From NCBI RefSeq assembly GCF_001435845.1, contig NZ_CM003596.1:1860001-1924000 (forward strand): a stretch of 64,000 bases of DNA, in the 5' to 3' direction. The notes below the pieces were generated by a model, which saw only the letters and a program-made list of their open reading frames with translations, had not been told where the DNA came from and ran no database searches. The position numbers were made by a program, and so were the translations under genes. Shown in pieces: positions 27,653 to 36,335 of the stretch (its first letter is position 1; each line of letters opens with the position of its first letter). This DNA is from Psychrobacter sp. P11G3. Its GTDB lineage: Bacteria > Pseudomonadota > Gammaproteobacteria > Pseudomonadales > Moraxellaceae.

Positions 27653-28086
27653 AACAAACCTCTTAGTTTAAAAATGGCATGATAAATGACAGGTGGCGTC
27701 CATACTATAGTAACAATTATTTATAACAGCAGTGCTTTTGATTACGCAATTTTGTAGCTAACTGTATTGGTATTTGGTTTCTTAATCTATGTGCATTTCT
27801 AATAGTAGGTATTTTTAAGGATAGGCTTATCTTATAAAATTCAACAAGTTTTCACAGAATATCTAAGTAAAGTAATTTTTAATAGACTATTTAGCAAGCT
27901 AACCTGAATAACATTCAGCCTACCCTGAATAAACATTAGGTTAAAGTAGTTTATAAAGCAGGTTAATTTGTAGATAATGAGCGCAGTTTTGCTTATATAC
28001 TGTTTTTTGTAACTTTTGACCCCTTTTACGTCATAATAGTTACCTCTCATTTCTGCATTTTTAACTTGATTACTTTGGAATCGACT
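27653..28086. other. intergenic region between divergent mscS and the TonB-dependent receptor
   Basis: 434 bases, AT-rich. The main structured element is a tandem pair of near-palindromes at about 27902-27942 (listed separately). I saw no cobalamin riboswitch box and no clear Fur box. Much of the 27720-27880 stretch shows nothing I can name. Confidence 0.6.
27904..27942 (+). promoter_or_regulatory. tandem operator-like palindromes before the TonB-dependent receptor
   Basis: First site is a perfect palindrome CTGAAT-AAC-ATTCAG (27904-27918). The second, CTGAAT-AAACATTAGG (27925-27940), repeats the left half exactly 21 bases later and matches the right half partly. The pair is framed by AACCT (27901-27905) and AGGTT (27938-27942). 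A 21-base spacing equals two helical turns, which suits two dimers of a repressor or activator on one face. The regulator is unknown. Confidence 0.45.
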
Positions 28087-30003
28087 ATGTCTGTATCACG
28101 TGCATCTTCACGTACCTATCTTCGTTTAAGTATTTTGAGCGCGCTTGGCTTACTTGCAGTAAATACCGCAATGGCAGCCACTTCTGAAAACACTTCCATC
28201 AACGATAACAATTTGCCACAAGTTGAACTTGACGAAATCGTAGTAACAGCGACTCGCACACCTACTAAAGTCAGTAATGTGATTGCTCAAACACGTGTTG
28301 TGAATAGTAAAGAGCTCAAACGTTATCAAGGTCAAACCGTATTAGAAGTGCTAAAACGCCAGCCTGGTATCAGCCATTATACAAACGGCGGCATGGGTAC
28401 GGTTTCAAACCTTTATATGCGTGGCTACGATGGCAAACAAATCTTAGTACTGATTGATGGCATACGCTATAGCTCATTAAGTACAGGTACTAGTGCCCTA
28501 AACTTACTACCAGCAGACCAGATCGATCGTATCGAAATATTATACGGTGCGTCAGGCTCTAGTATATATGGTGCAGATGCAATGGGCGGCGTCATTCAAG
28601 TATTTACCAAAGGTAGCAATGTTGAAAAGACTAACTACTCTGTAACTGCAGGTGTCGGTTCGAATGATCAGTACCTATATGGCGCAAGTGCACAGTTTGC
28701 CAATGATACTGGCACAGCCCTTAGCCTATCAGCCAGCCACAATGAAACAGACGGTATCAATGCGACGCTACCCGATCCTAGTAACCAATATGCTCCTTAC
28801 AACAAAGATGATGACGGTTTTGAAAGTGATAATGTGAGCATTGCTTTGAATCAGCGTATTAATGATCAATGGTCAGCAGGTGCTAGTGCACTGTACAGTG
28901 AATCAACGACTTATTTTGATAATGGTGCGGCGCAGAATGTCTATTCTGATCAAGAGACGGGCGCAGCTCAAGCCTTTGTCGATTGGCGCTATCAACCAGG
29001 TGCTTCAGTGAAGCTGCAGTATGGTCATTCTATTGATAATATAGATACAGAAACCTATGCCAGCAACTATGACACCGAACAAGATCAAGTAAGCTTAGTA
29101 GGTCAGCACTCACTACCTATCGGTACAGGTATCTACGGAGCAGAGTACTTAAACCAAAGTATCGATACCACTGACTATGATGTTGATGATCGCGATGTCA
29201 CCAGTGCCTTTTTGGGTTATGTGCTAGCCAACGATAAGTTCGATGCACAAGCAAACCTACGTTATGATGATAACTCACAGTATGGTGATGAGACTACCTA
29301 CAACCTAGGTGGTGCGCTACACATCAATCCTAACCTACGTATTGGTGCCAGTTATGCTAAAGGTTTCCGAGCACCTAGCTTCAATGACCTATACTCACCT
29401 TTCGGTGGCAATGCTGAACTAACACCAGAAACCAGCGATAACTATGAAGCCTTTATTGAATATGACACAACTATTCAATCTACACGCTTGACTGGCTACC
29501 ATAATAAAGTTGACGACCTAATCAGCTATGTATCAAACCCCACTCCTAGCAACCCATATGCAGGTGCTAGCGAAAACGTCAATGAAGCTGAAATCAATGG
29601 GATCACGCTAACATCAGATTGGATAATCGATAACTACTTATTTGGTGCAAGTTATGACTATCAGCACGCAAAAGATAGCAGTGGTGGTAGTAATGATGGT
29701 AATTTCCTTGCCATTCGCCCTGAACACAAAGGTCTGATTTATGCAGGCTATCGCCTATCAAGCTTTGATATTCGTGCTGAGTATGAATACGTAGGCGATT
29801 ACTATAGTAATGTTACTAATGCCGAGTCGCAGTTTGTCGATCATTATGGTTTGTTCAATATTAGCGGTAACTACCAGTTAACTGACAATATCACTATGAC
29901 TGCTCGTTTGGATAACATCACCAATGAAAAATACATCACGCTACCTGGTTATGATACTGATGGTATTAACTACTTTACCTCTCTAACTTACAACTGGTAC
30001 TAA
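28087..30003 (+). CDS. TonB-dependent outer-membrane receptor (BtuB-like)
   Basis: 638 residues from ATG 28087 (TGGA nine bases upstream; the longer frame starts with TTG 28066). Signal peptide ends in AMA/A. The TonB box region is DEIVVTATRTPTKVSN. The plug domain (about 50-180) has EVLKRQPGISHYTNGGMG, LYMRGYDGKQILVLIDGIR and IEILYGASGSSIYGADAMGG, which resembles BtuB (RRLPGV, IRGTNASHVLVLIDG, YGSDAIGG). The rest is a 22-strand beta-barrel ending in Trp-Tyr after FTSLTYNW. Expected role: TonB-driven uptake, possibly of cobalamin, across the outer membrane. Substrate remains uncertain; metal-chelate or haem uptake are alternatives. Downstream are ahcY-metF. Confidence 0.88.
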   Translation: MSVSRASSRTYLRLSILSALGLLAVNTAMAATSENTSINDNNLPQVELDEIVVTATRTPTKVSNVIAQTRVVNSKELKRYQGQTVLEVLKRQPGISHYTNGGMGTVSNLYMRGYDGKQILVLIDGIRYSSLSTGTSALNLLPADQIDRIEILYGASGSSIYGADAMGGVIQVFTKGSNVEKTNYSVTAGVGSNDQYLYGASAQFANDTGTALSLSASHNETDGINATLPDPSNQYAPYNKDDDGFESDNVSIALNQRINDQWSAGASALYSESTTYFDNGAAQNVYSDQETGAAQAFVDWRYQPGASVKLQYGHSIDNIDTETYASNYDTEQDQVSLVGQHSLPIGTGIYGAEYLNQSIDTTDYDVDDRDVTSAFLGYVLANDKFDAQANLRYDDNSQYGDETTYNLGGALHINPNLRIGASYAKGFRAPSFNDLYSPFGGNAELTPETSDNYEAFIEYDTTIQSTRLTGYHNKVDDLISYVSNPTPSNPYAGASENVNEAEINGITLTSDWIIDNYLFGASYDYQHAKDSSGGSNDGNFLAIRPEHKGLIYAGYRLSSFDIRAEYEYVGDYYSNVTNAESQFVDHYGLFNISGNYQLTDNITMTARLDNITNEKYITLPGYDTDGINYFTSLTYNWY

Positions 30004-30043
30004 GCTCATTCAGCAATTAAAAACCTAGCGCTTATTTAAATAT

Positions 30044-30072
30044 AAAAGGTCATCTACAGGTGGCCTTTTTTT
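30044..30072 (+). terminator. terminator after the TonB-dependent receptor
   Basis: Stem AAAGGTCA/TGGCCTTT (one G-U) with a short loop, then a run of seven T; 40 bases past the stop. It separates the receptor transcript from the ahcY promoter. Confidence 0.75.
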
Positions 30073-30135
30073 ATACCTATGAAAAATATACAGGTACTTA
30101 TGCCATGACTGCTTATCATTTATCTCAGTCAATAG

Positions 30136-30164
30136 GTGACAATTAACCACTCATCTATTACAAT
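30136..30164 (+). promoter_or_regulatory. sigma-70 promoter of the riboswitch-ahcY-metF transcript
   Basis: -35 GTGACA (30136-30141), 17-base spacer, -10 TACAAT (30159-30164). The expected start at about 30171 coincides with the first base of the riboswitch, which strengthens both calls. Confidence 0.7.
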
Positions 30165-30170
30165 AACGAC

Positions 30171-30308
30171 CTCCGAGAGGTGTTGCGCCATAACAGTGAT
30201 TCACTGCATTAACATTCTATAGTTATGCAATCACAGGTTATGTTAGGCTCGGTTAACTGTCGAGAGACCATATTTTTGGTCGCTCACAGCGCAAACAACG
30301 GCACCTGC
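30171..30308 (+). promoter_or_regulatory. S-adenosylhomocysteine (SAH) riboswitch controlling ahcY-metF
   Basis: The pieces of the SAH aptamer are present in order. CCGAG (30173-30177) can pair with CTCGG (30248-30252) as the pseudoknot. AGGTG (30178-30182) pairs with CACCT (30302-30306) and TTGCGC (30183-30188) with GCGCAA (30289-30294), giving the long closing stem with an ACAACGG bulge region. A GACC/GGTC hairpin lies between. A long variable arm (about 30189-30242) is folded by CATAAC/GTTATG. Known SAH riboswitches turn on ahcY and methionine-cycle genes when SAH builds up. The next gene is ahcY, 47 bases on. No clear terminator stem is seen, so control may act at translation through the AGGAG at 30342. 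Confidence 0.88.
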
Positions 30309-30354
30309 GTTTTTATTCTTTTTATCATTCGTTAACCACTGATAGGAGCATATT

Positions 30355-31779
30355 ATGGACGCAGTGTCTACTACACCATCTGCCCATACGATCGATCCCT
30401 CTTTCACTGACTACAAAGTCGCTGACATTAGCCTTGCTGATTACGGCCGCCGTGAAATCACCCTTGCTGAAGCCGAAATGCCTGCCCTAATGGGCTTGCG
30501 TCGTCGCTACGAAGCCGACCAGCCGCTTAAAGGCGCGAAAATTGCCGGCTGTATCCACATGACTATTCAGACTGCCGTACTTATCGAGACACTAGTCGCG
30601 CTAGGTGCTGAAGTACGCTGGACATCATGTAACATCTTCTCAACTCAAGACCATGCTGCTGCTGCGATTGCTGCTGCTGGTATCTCTGTTTATGCTTGGA
30701 AAGGCGAAACAGAACAAGAGTATGAATGGTGCCTACGTCAGCAAGTACATGTTGGCGGCGAAGCATCAGGCCAACTTTGGGATGCTAACTTAATCTTGGA
30801 TGATGGCGGTGACTTAACTGCTTTGATTCACAACGATTATGCAGAGCTTCTTGATAACATCCATGGTATCTCAGAAGAAACCACCACTGGCGTTCATCGC
30901 TTGGTTGAGATGCTTGGTAAAGGTACGCTTAAAGTACCAGCTATCAACGTCAACGATGCAGTTACCAAGTCTAAAAATGATAATAAATACGGCTGCCGTC
31001 ATAGCTTAAACGATGCTATCAAACGCGCGACCGATATGTTCCTTGCTGGTCGCCGTGCTTTGGTTATCGGTTATGGCGATGTAGGTAAAGGCTCTACACA
31101 AAGCTTACGTCAAGAAGGCATGATCGTACGTGTTTCAGAAGTTGACCCTATCTGTGCTATGCAGGCATGTATGGACGGTTTTGAAGTATTATCACCATAC
31201 ATCGACGGTGACAACACGGGCGGCGCAGCCAGCATCAACAAGCGTCTGCTTGAAGACACTGACATGATTGTCACAACTACTGGTAACTACCATGTTTGTG
31301 ATAGACATATGCTAGCAGCCCTTAAGCCTGGTGCTGTGGTATGTAACATCGGTCACTTTGACACCGAAATCGACACACAATTCATGCGTGACAACTGGCG
31401 CTGGGTTGAAATCAAGCCACAAGTTCATCAAATCTTCCGCTCAGACGATGAGAACGATTATCTAATCTTGCTTGCTGAAGGTCGCCTAGTAAACCTAGGT
31501 AACGCAACTGGTCACCCGTCACGCGTTATGGACGGCTCATTTGCCAACCAAGTATTGGCTCAAATGTATCTGTTCGAAGAAAAATTCGCTGACTTGCCAG
31601 CTGACCAACGTACTGACAATCTATACGTAAAAGTGTTGCCTAAGAAGTTAGACGAAGAAGTGGCCGCTGCGATGGTTGCAGGCTTTAACGGTACCCTAAC
31701 TAAGCTGACCCAAAAGCAAGCTGAGTATTTGGGTGTGCCAGTTGAAGGTCCATTCAAGCCTGACGCTTATAAATACTAA
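30355..31779 (+). CDS. ahcY: adenosylhomocysteinase
   Basis: 474 residues, ATG 30355 with AGGAG six bases upstream. S-adenosyl-L-homocysteine hydrolase: [51 protein letters not shown]-binding [27 protein letters not shown], and the C-terminal KPDAYKY shared by the family. Splits SAH into adenosine and homocysteine, relieving inhibition of SAM-dependent methyltransferases; cytosolic tetramer with bound NAD. Sits behind an SAH riboswitch and 13 bases before metF, so both are regulated together. Confidence 0.97.
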   Translation: MDAVSTTPSAHTIDPSFTDYKVADISLADYGRREITLAEAEMPALMGLRRRYEADQPLKGAKIAGCIHMTIQTAVLIETLVALGAEVRWTSCNIFSTQDHAAAAIAAAGISVYAWKGETEQEYEWCLRQQVHVGGEASGQLWDANLILDDGGDLTALIHNDYAELLDNIHGISEETTTGVHRLVEMLGKGTLKVPAINVNDAVTKSKNDNKYGCRHSLNDAIKRATDMFLAGRRALVIGYGDVGKGSTQSLRQEGMIVRVSEVDPICAMQACMDGFEVLSPYIDGDNTGGAASINKRLLEDTDMIVTTTGNYHVCDRHMLAALKPGAVVCNIGHFDTEIDTQFMRDNWRWVEIKPQVHQIFRSDDENDYLILLAEGRLVNLGNATGHPSRVMDGSFANQVLAQMYLFEEKFADLPADQRTDNLYVKVLPKKLDEEVAAAMVAGFNGTLTKLTQKQAEYLGVPVEGPFKPDAYKY

Positions 31780-31792
31780 AAGGAGCCTGACT

Positions 31793-32641
31793 GTGAGTAA
31801 GCCTGCTTTCTCCTTTGAGTTCTTTCCTGCAAAGACCGAGCAAGGTCACGAAAAGCTTCTCAGCACTTATGATGAGCTTAATAAGTTGTCACCAGCTTAT
31901 TTTTCGGTAACTTACGGTGCAGGCGGTTCAACCCGTAGCCGCACCTTAGATATCGTACAGGCATTAAGTACGCGTGGTACCACTGAAATCGCGCCGCATA
32001 TGTCTTGTATTGGCGATGACAAAAGTGAAATCGCTGAACTGCTTGAGTATTATAAGACTTTAGGTATTAGACGTTTAGTAGCGCTACGCGGCGACTTGCC
32101 ATCAGGTCAGGTGGGCATGGGTGAACTACCATTTGCGGTAGATTTGGTAAAGTACATTCGTGAGCATTCAGGTGATCACTTCCATATCGAAGTGGCCTCA
32201 TACCCTGAAATGCACCCACAAGCGCGTAGCTTTGAGTTTGATATTGATAACTTGGTAAATAAATACCAAGCTGGTGCCAATGCGTCGATTACACAGTTTT
32301 TCTACAACGCTGACAGCTATCTGTACTTGCGTGATAAGTTAGAGAAACGCGGTATTGATACAGTAGCTCAGCCTTTGGTCGCTGGTATCATGCCAATTAC
32401 CAATTCAAGCAATCTCTTGCGTTTTGCTGATAGCTGTGGCGCCGATATTCCGCGCTATGTACGTAAGCAGTTAACGGATTTTGGTGATGACCGTAAGGCT
32501 ATTCGTGAGTTTGGCTTTGATGTGGTTTATCGCTTGTGTGAACGCTTGATTGCCGAGGGCGTACCTGCCATGCATTTTTATAGCATGAACAAAGTTGAGC
32601 CAAACAAACGCTTGGTAGAAGCATTGGGATTGACTGCTTAA
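31793..32641 (+). CDS. metF: 5,10-methylenetetrahydrofolate reductase
   Basis: 282 residues from GTG 31793, which has AGGAG eight bases upstream; the longer frame that overlaps ahcY is rejected because the family N-terminus (KPAFSFEFFPAKTEQG) begins here. FAD-dependent TIM barrel with SVTYGAGGSTRSRTL, ALRGDLPSG, EVASYPEMHPQA and ITQFFYNAD. Makes 5-methyl-THF, the methyl donor for homocysteine, in the cytosol. Follows ahcY directly, so SAH hydrolysis and homocysteine remethylation are co-expressed from the riboswitch transcript. Confidence 0.96.
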   Translation: MSKPAFSFEFFPAKTEQGHEKLLSTYDELNKLSPAYFSVTYGAGGSTRSRTLDIVQALSTRGTTEIAPHMSCIGDDKSEIAELLEYYKTLGIRRLVALRGDLPSGQVGMGELPFAVDLVKYIREHSGDHFHIEVASYPEMHPQARSFEFDIDNLVNKYQAGANASITQFFYNADSYLYLRDKLEKRGIDTVAQPLVAGIMPITNSSNLLRFADSCGADIPRYVRKQLTDFGDDRKAIREFGFDVVYRLCERLIAEGVPAMHFYSMNKVEPNKRLVEALGLTA

Positions 32642-32941
32642 ATTTGTAAGCATTCTAAAATATCCCTTAATCATTCCTGAATACATTATTCAAAACTGGC
32701 GCTTCTAGGAGCGCCAGTTTTTTATTGTCAAAATTTTGACCAATAACTCTTTACCGTTTCATTCATACACTTTATCTTATTTGATTTTTAAAATTTTCTT
32801 CACTGTGTAATAATGCTGCTCTAAAAATAATTATCCTTATTAAGAAAAATTCTCATAAAACAAATGTCATTAATTGTCTCAAGTGATATTCTATAGATCT
32901 AATAATAATTATACTCAATCAAATAATAGGAATAAGACCAC
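32642..32941. other. intergenic region between metF and rsmE
   Basis: 300 bases: the metF terminator, then an AT-rich stretch (about 32740-32940) that must hold the rsmE promoter. No other element recognised. Confidence 0.6.
32692..32723 (+). terminator. terminator of ahcY-metF
   Basis: Stem AACTGGCGCT/AGCGCCAGTT with a short loop and six T. It closes the riboswitch operon 51 bases after metF. Confidence 0.9.
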
Positions 32942-33838
32942 GTGCGACGTTTTTTTTATGCCGTTAACAACGACAATGCTGATGCCTCACCACTACCTAA
33001 ATTGGGTGAGTTGCCACTAGGTAACAATGTCGAATTGCCAGATAGTGTTGTCCATCACTGGTGCCGTGTACTACGAGCAAGTATTGGTGATCAAGGGATT
33101 TTGTTCGATGGATTTGGCGGCGAATATACAGTAGAGCTACAGGCAATCAGTAAAAAAAATGCCACTGCTACTTTGCTTACACATATAGACGACGATCGTA
33201 CGCCGCCTACTATTACTCAGATTGGTTTGGTAATGAGCCGCGGTGAGCGTATGGACTATGCTATTCAAAAAGCAACTGAGCTTGGGGTAACTGCTATTCA
33301 GTTGCTCAGCAGCCATCATGGCGAAGTCACATTGAAACCTGCTCAAGTTGAAAAGAAACTGGCGCACTGGCAACAAATAGCGATCGCAGCTTGTGAACAA
33401 TGCGGCCTTAATCGTCCACCTCTTATTCTTGCGCCACAATCTATCAACGAATGGCTAAGCAATACCAATTCTGACGCTAAGACTACTGAGGCTATGGTTA
33501 CTGACGTTACGAAGGCGCAAATGGCCGTCAGTTCTATCGTTTCTGTGCTTAGCCGTGATCCTTACTACCACGTATTAGCAAACGCTGCAGATCTATGTAT
33601 GCAAATGAGCGTACCAGCAGCAGGACAACCTGCCATGCCTGACGCTCTATCTGATATTCTCAAACAACAGACCCCTTATATCAAACTGTTGATCGGGCCT
33701 GAGGGTGGTCTGAGTCAAGATGAATGTCAGCAGGCGGAGATTGTTGGATTTGAGCCTTGGCAAATCGGTACAAGAGTCTTGCGTACCGAAACTGCACCAG
33801 TAGTAGCATTAGCTACTTTACATGCCTTAAGCACCTAG
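32942..33838 (+). CDS. rsmE: 16S rRNA (uracil1498-N3)-methyltransferase
   Basis: 298 residues from GTG 32942 with GGAAT about ten bases upstream. N-terminal RRFFYAV, PUA-like region with HHWCRVLRASIGDQGILFDG, then the SPOUT domain: MSRGERMDYAIQKATELGVT, AACEQCGLNRPP, and knot/SAM-binding LLIGPEGGLSQDE with TRVLRTETAPVVAL. Methylates U1498 of 16S rRNA. E. coli RsmE is 243 residues; the extra length lies mainly at about residues 165-235 (a Thr/Ala/Met-rich insert between the RPP segment and the GPEGG knot). Single gene. Confidence 0.93.
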   Translation: MRRFFYAVNNDNADASPLPKLGELPLGNNVELPDSVVHHWCRVLRASIGDQGILFDGFGGEYTVELQAISKKNATATLLTHIDDDRTPPTITQIGLVMSRGERMDYAIQKATELGVTAIQLLSSHHGEVTLKPAQVEKKLAHWQQIAIAACEQCGLNRPPLILAPQSINEWLSNTNSDAKTTEAMVTDVTKAQMAVSSIVSVLSRDPYYHVLANAADLCMQMSVPAAGQPAMPDALSDILKQQTPYIKLLIGPEGGLSQDECQQAEIVGFEPWQIGTRVLRTETAPVVALATLHALST

Positions 33839-34011
33839 TAAAAATTGATAAGTATTAGTATGACTATCGTAGTTTTTATCTTTTATGCTTATAGTCAAAA
33901 ATAACGTCTGTTCTGTATCGTACACAGTAAAGTGCGATGCCAACTCAATGTTAATAAATTGATAATACAGTTCTTATTTTTATAAGCCCTTATCTTTTGT
34001 GAGCCACTATT

Positions 34012-35724
34012 ATGAGCAATTTTGACACTATTCCAGTATCAATCAAGCAGCAGTTGATGAGTACGCTATGTGAACAGCTTGAAGACGCCATATTTGTATT
34101 AGATGATAATTTACGTTATTTAGCGGTCAATGCTAGTTATGAGCTTATGATTGGCTACAAAGAAGAGTTCTTGGTTGGTCGGCCACTTGGTATTTATGCT
34201 GCCGAGTTTTTATCAGAAGCAGAGCAGCTGATCTTAAAAGACATCAGTAAAAACCTAGACCGTCATGGATTTTACGAACTTGATTTTTCGATGATCAATC
34301 GTTATGGCGAACCTATCGATTGTCATGTCACTTATCGCAAGATTTATGTCGAACAGACAGCCTACCATGTAGGTATGTTACGTGACATGTCATCCGTTAT
34401 CAAAGACCAAAAACAGGTCGCGCATTTACTCAACTATGATCAGCTCACAGGTCTTCCTAACCGCAAGGTGTTTTTGAGTCAAACAAGTGACATGCTATTA
34501 GATAGTTACCAAGAGGTTGTCCTTGTACGCTTAAACATTGACCGCTATCGCAATCTTGCCAGCCTACTAGGGCCTGATGGTGCCAATGACTTAATAAAAA
34601 ACTTTGTAGAAGGAGTCGAAAAGCTCAAACTGCATAATTTACGCTCTTTTTCTCACTTTGGTGGTGATGATTTTGCGCTACTGTTTGAAGTTAAAGATGC
34701 CAATATGGTACGTCATCAATTAGATACACTTATGCAAATGTGTGAACGCCCCTTCTCTACTGACAAGAGCCATGCGACAGATGCAAATATCTATTACCAT
34801 ATTTCTGTGGGTGTCAGCTGTTTTCCAAAAGATGATAATGAAGTAACGGGTTTATTGACAAAGGCAGAAAAAGCGCTGGACTATGTCAAGCAGCACGGTG
34901 GCGATGATATCCGCTGGTACGATGAGGCCATTGAAAGCGCCACCGCTGGTAGCTTAGAGTTAGAGTCTGAGCTTAGGACTGCTACCCTTGAAGGTCAATT
35001 CGTTCCTTATTATCAGCCAAAGTTCTCATTAGAGACTGGGGCTATCACAGGTTTTGAAGCATTGGTACGTTGGCAACACCCTACTCGCGGATTACTCAAG
35101 CCCGTTCATTTCATCAATGCCATTATCGCGCACAAGCTCTCCTTTGATTTGTTTTCGCAACTGGCCATTAAAATCGTCAAACAACTCTCTGTTTGGCAAC
35201 AGCAAGGGTTTCATCAACACGTCTGTATCAACGCTGATGCTGCTGAGTTTAGCCACCCTGACTTCTTTGATATGGTGAGCACACTACTGACAGAAAATGA
35301 CATTGCTGCCCATCAATTGCATATCGAAGTGACCGAGTCGTCTTTGATTCAGCGTCATGATAATGTAAAAAAACAGCTTAACTCGCTTAGAGAGCTTGGC
35401 GTACGTCTAGCGCTCGATGATTTCGGTACTGGTTATGCGTCATTGAGCTACTTGCAAGAATACCCATTTGATTTTATCAAGATTGATAAGAGCTTTATCT
35501 CTAATATTGAAACCGATCGTACCCAGCACGCGATTGTAAAAGCCATTTTAGACTTAGCACTCGCTTTAGATATGCAGGTCGTTGCTGAAGGTATCGAAAC
35601 TGAGCAGCAGCGCGATGTGTTGTTGGATATGGGTTGCAAAATTGGTCAGGGCTATTGGTTTAGCAAACCCGTGGCTGCTGATGTTGCCACTGCGATGCTG
35701 CTTAAACAAAATGCTTCTGAGTAA
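34012..35724 (+). CDS. PAS-GGDEF-EAL protein, probable c-di-GMP phosphodiesterase
   Basis: 570 residues. A PAS domain (about 18-130) opens with EDAIFVLDDNLRYLAVNASYE. The GGDEF domain (about 135-305) has LTGLPNRKVF and the signature FGGDDFALLFE, with Asp in place of the usual Glu, which may abolish cyclase activity. The EAL domain (about 320-565) is intact: FEALVRWQHP, INADAAEFS, HIEVTESSLI, LALDDFGTGYASLSYL, FIKIDKSFI, VAEGIETEQQRDVL and GQGYWFSKP supply the known metal and catalytic residues. Role: hydrolyses c-di-GMP in response to a PAS signal. No membrane segment, so cytosolic. It is about 7.8 kb from the adhesin gene, a typical c-di-GMP output, but that link is inference. Confidence 0.9.
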   Translation: MSNFDTIPVSIKQQLMSTLCEQLEDAIFVLDDNLRYLAVNASYELMIGYKEEFLVGRPLGIYAAEFLSEAEQLILKDISKNLDRHGFYELDFSMINRYGEPIDCHVTYRKIYVEQTAYHVGMLRDMSSVIKDQKQVAHLLNYDQLTGLPNRKVFLSQTSDMLLDSYQEVVLVRLNIDRYRNLASLLGPDGANDLIKNFVEGVEKLKLHNLRSFSHFGGDDFALLFEVKDANMVRHQLDTLMQMCERPFSTDKSHATDANIYYHISVGVSCFPKDDNEVTGLLTKAEKALDYVKQHGGDDIRWYDEAIESATAGSLELESELRTATLEGQFVPYYQPKFSLETGAITGFEALVRWQHPTRGLLKPVHFINAIIAHKLSFDLFSQLAIKIVKQLSVWQQQGFHQHVCINADAAEFSHPDFFDMVSTLLTENDIAAHQLHIEVTESSLIQRHDNVKKQLNSLRELGVRLALDDFGTGYASLSYLQEYPFDFIKIDKSFISNIETDRTQHAIVKAILDLALALDMQVVAEGIETEQQRDVLLDMGCKIGQGYWFSKPVAADVATAMLLKQNASE

Positions 35725-36335
35725 ACGCTAAGCTATTCGTTATAAGTTATAACTTATTAACCATAAGCTACTATGTTCAGACTCCTAGCATACGATCATG
35801 TTTGATGTTTATCACGGTTTATCGCGTGTATATCTGTGAAATAACTTACATGCTCGGTTCTACCAAATAGTGTTGTAATTTATACCGATGCGTTTGTCTT
35901 TATGGCGAACGCTATTTTTTTGGCTGTCGTTTTGTCACGTTAATGTTAATCATATAAAGGACTATCTGTCTTGGTAACATTAGAGTTTTCATATGCTTAA
36001 TGCTGCTGTTTCCTAGCGCCTAACGTCGATTGCATAACCGATGCAAGATAGGTTCATGACTTATCAGTCCTGTCACCAAACTTGTATAATCACCTATGAA
36101 AGCCTATCTTTTATAGTGAATTTGTTAGAGCACATTTAATCTCTCATTGACTCTGGCAATCACCACTCTTTTCAACACTATTTTATGTAACTGATAGCAT
36201 GGTTGACCTGCTTTACTGTTTATCATTTATTTAGATTTTCAGATTGGCTAGGTAAGAATAATGCACTAGAGGATAGTGCGACCATATGCTCATTATTGGC
36301 TATGATCGGTTACATTCCAAAAAGGACAGGAAGTT
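35725..36335. other. 611-base intergenic region before the first acyl-CoA dehydrogenase
   Basis: No ORF with a ribosome-binding site, no tRNA and no strong terminator. Two AT-rich blocks and several short inverted repeats are present but none is convincing. It must contain the promoter for the gene at 36336; I cannot fix its position. Confidence 0.5.

Noticed and set aside
27653..28086. Cobalamin riboswitch before the BtuB-like receptor
   Set aside because: No B12-box-like sequence was found on either strand.
31733..31792. metF start overlapping ahcY
   Set aside because: The family N-terminus and an AGGAG ribosome-binding site place the start at GTG 31793.
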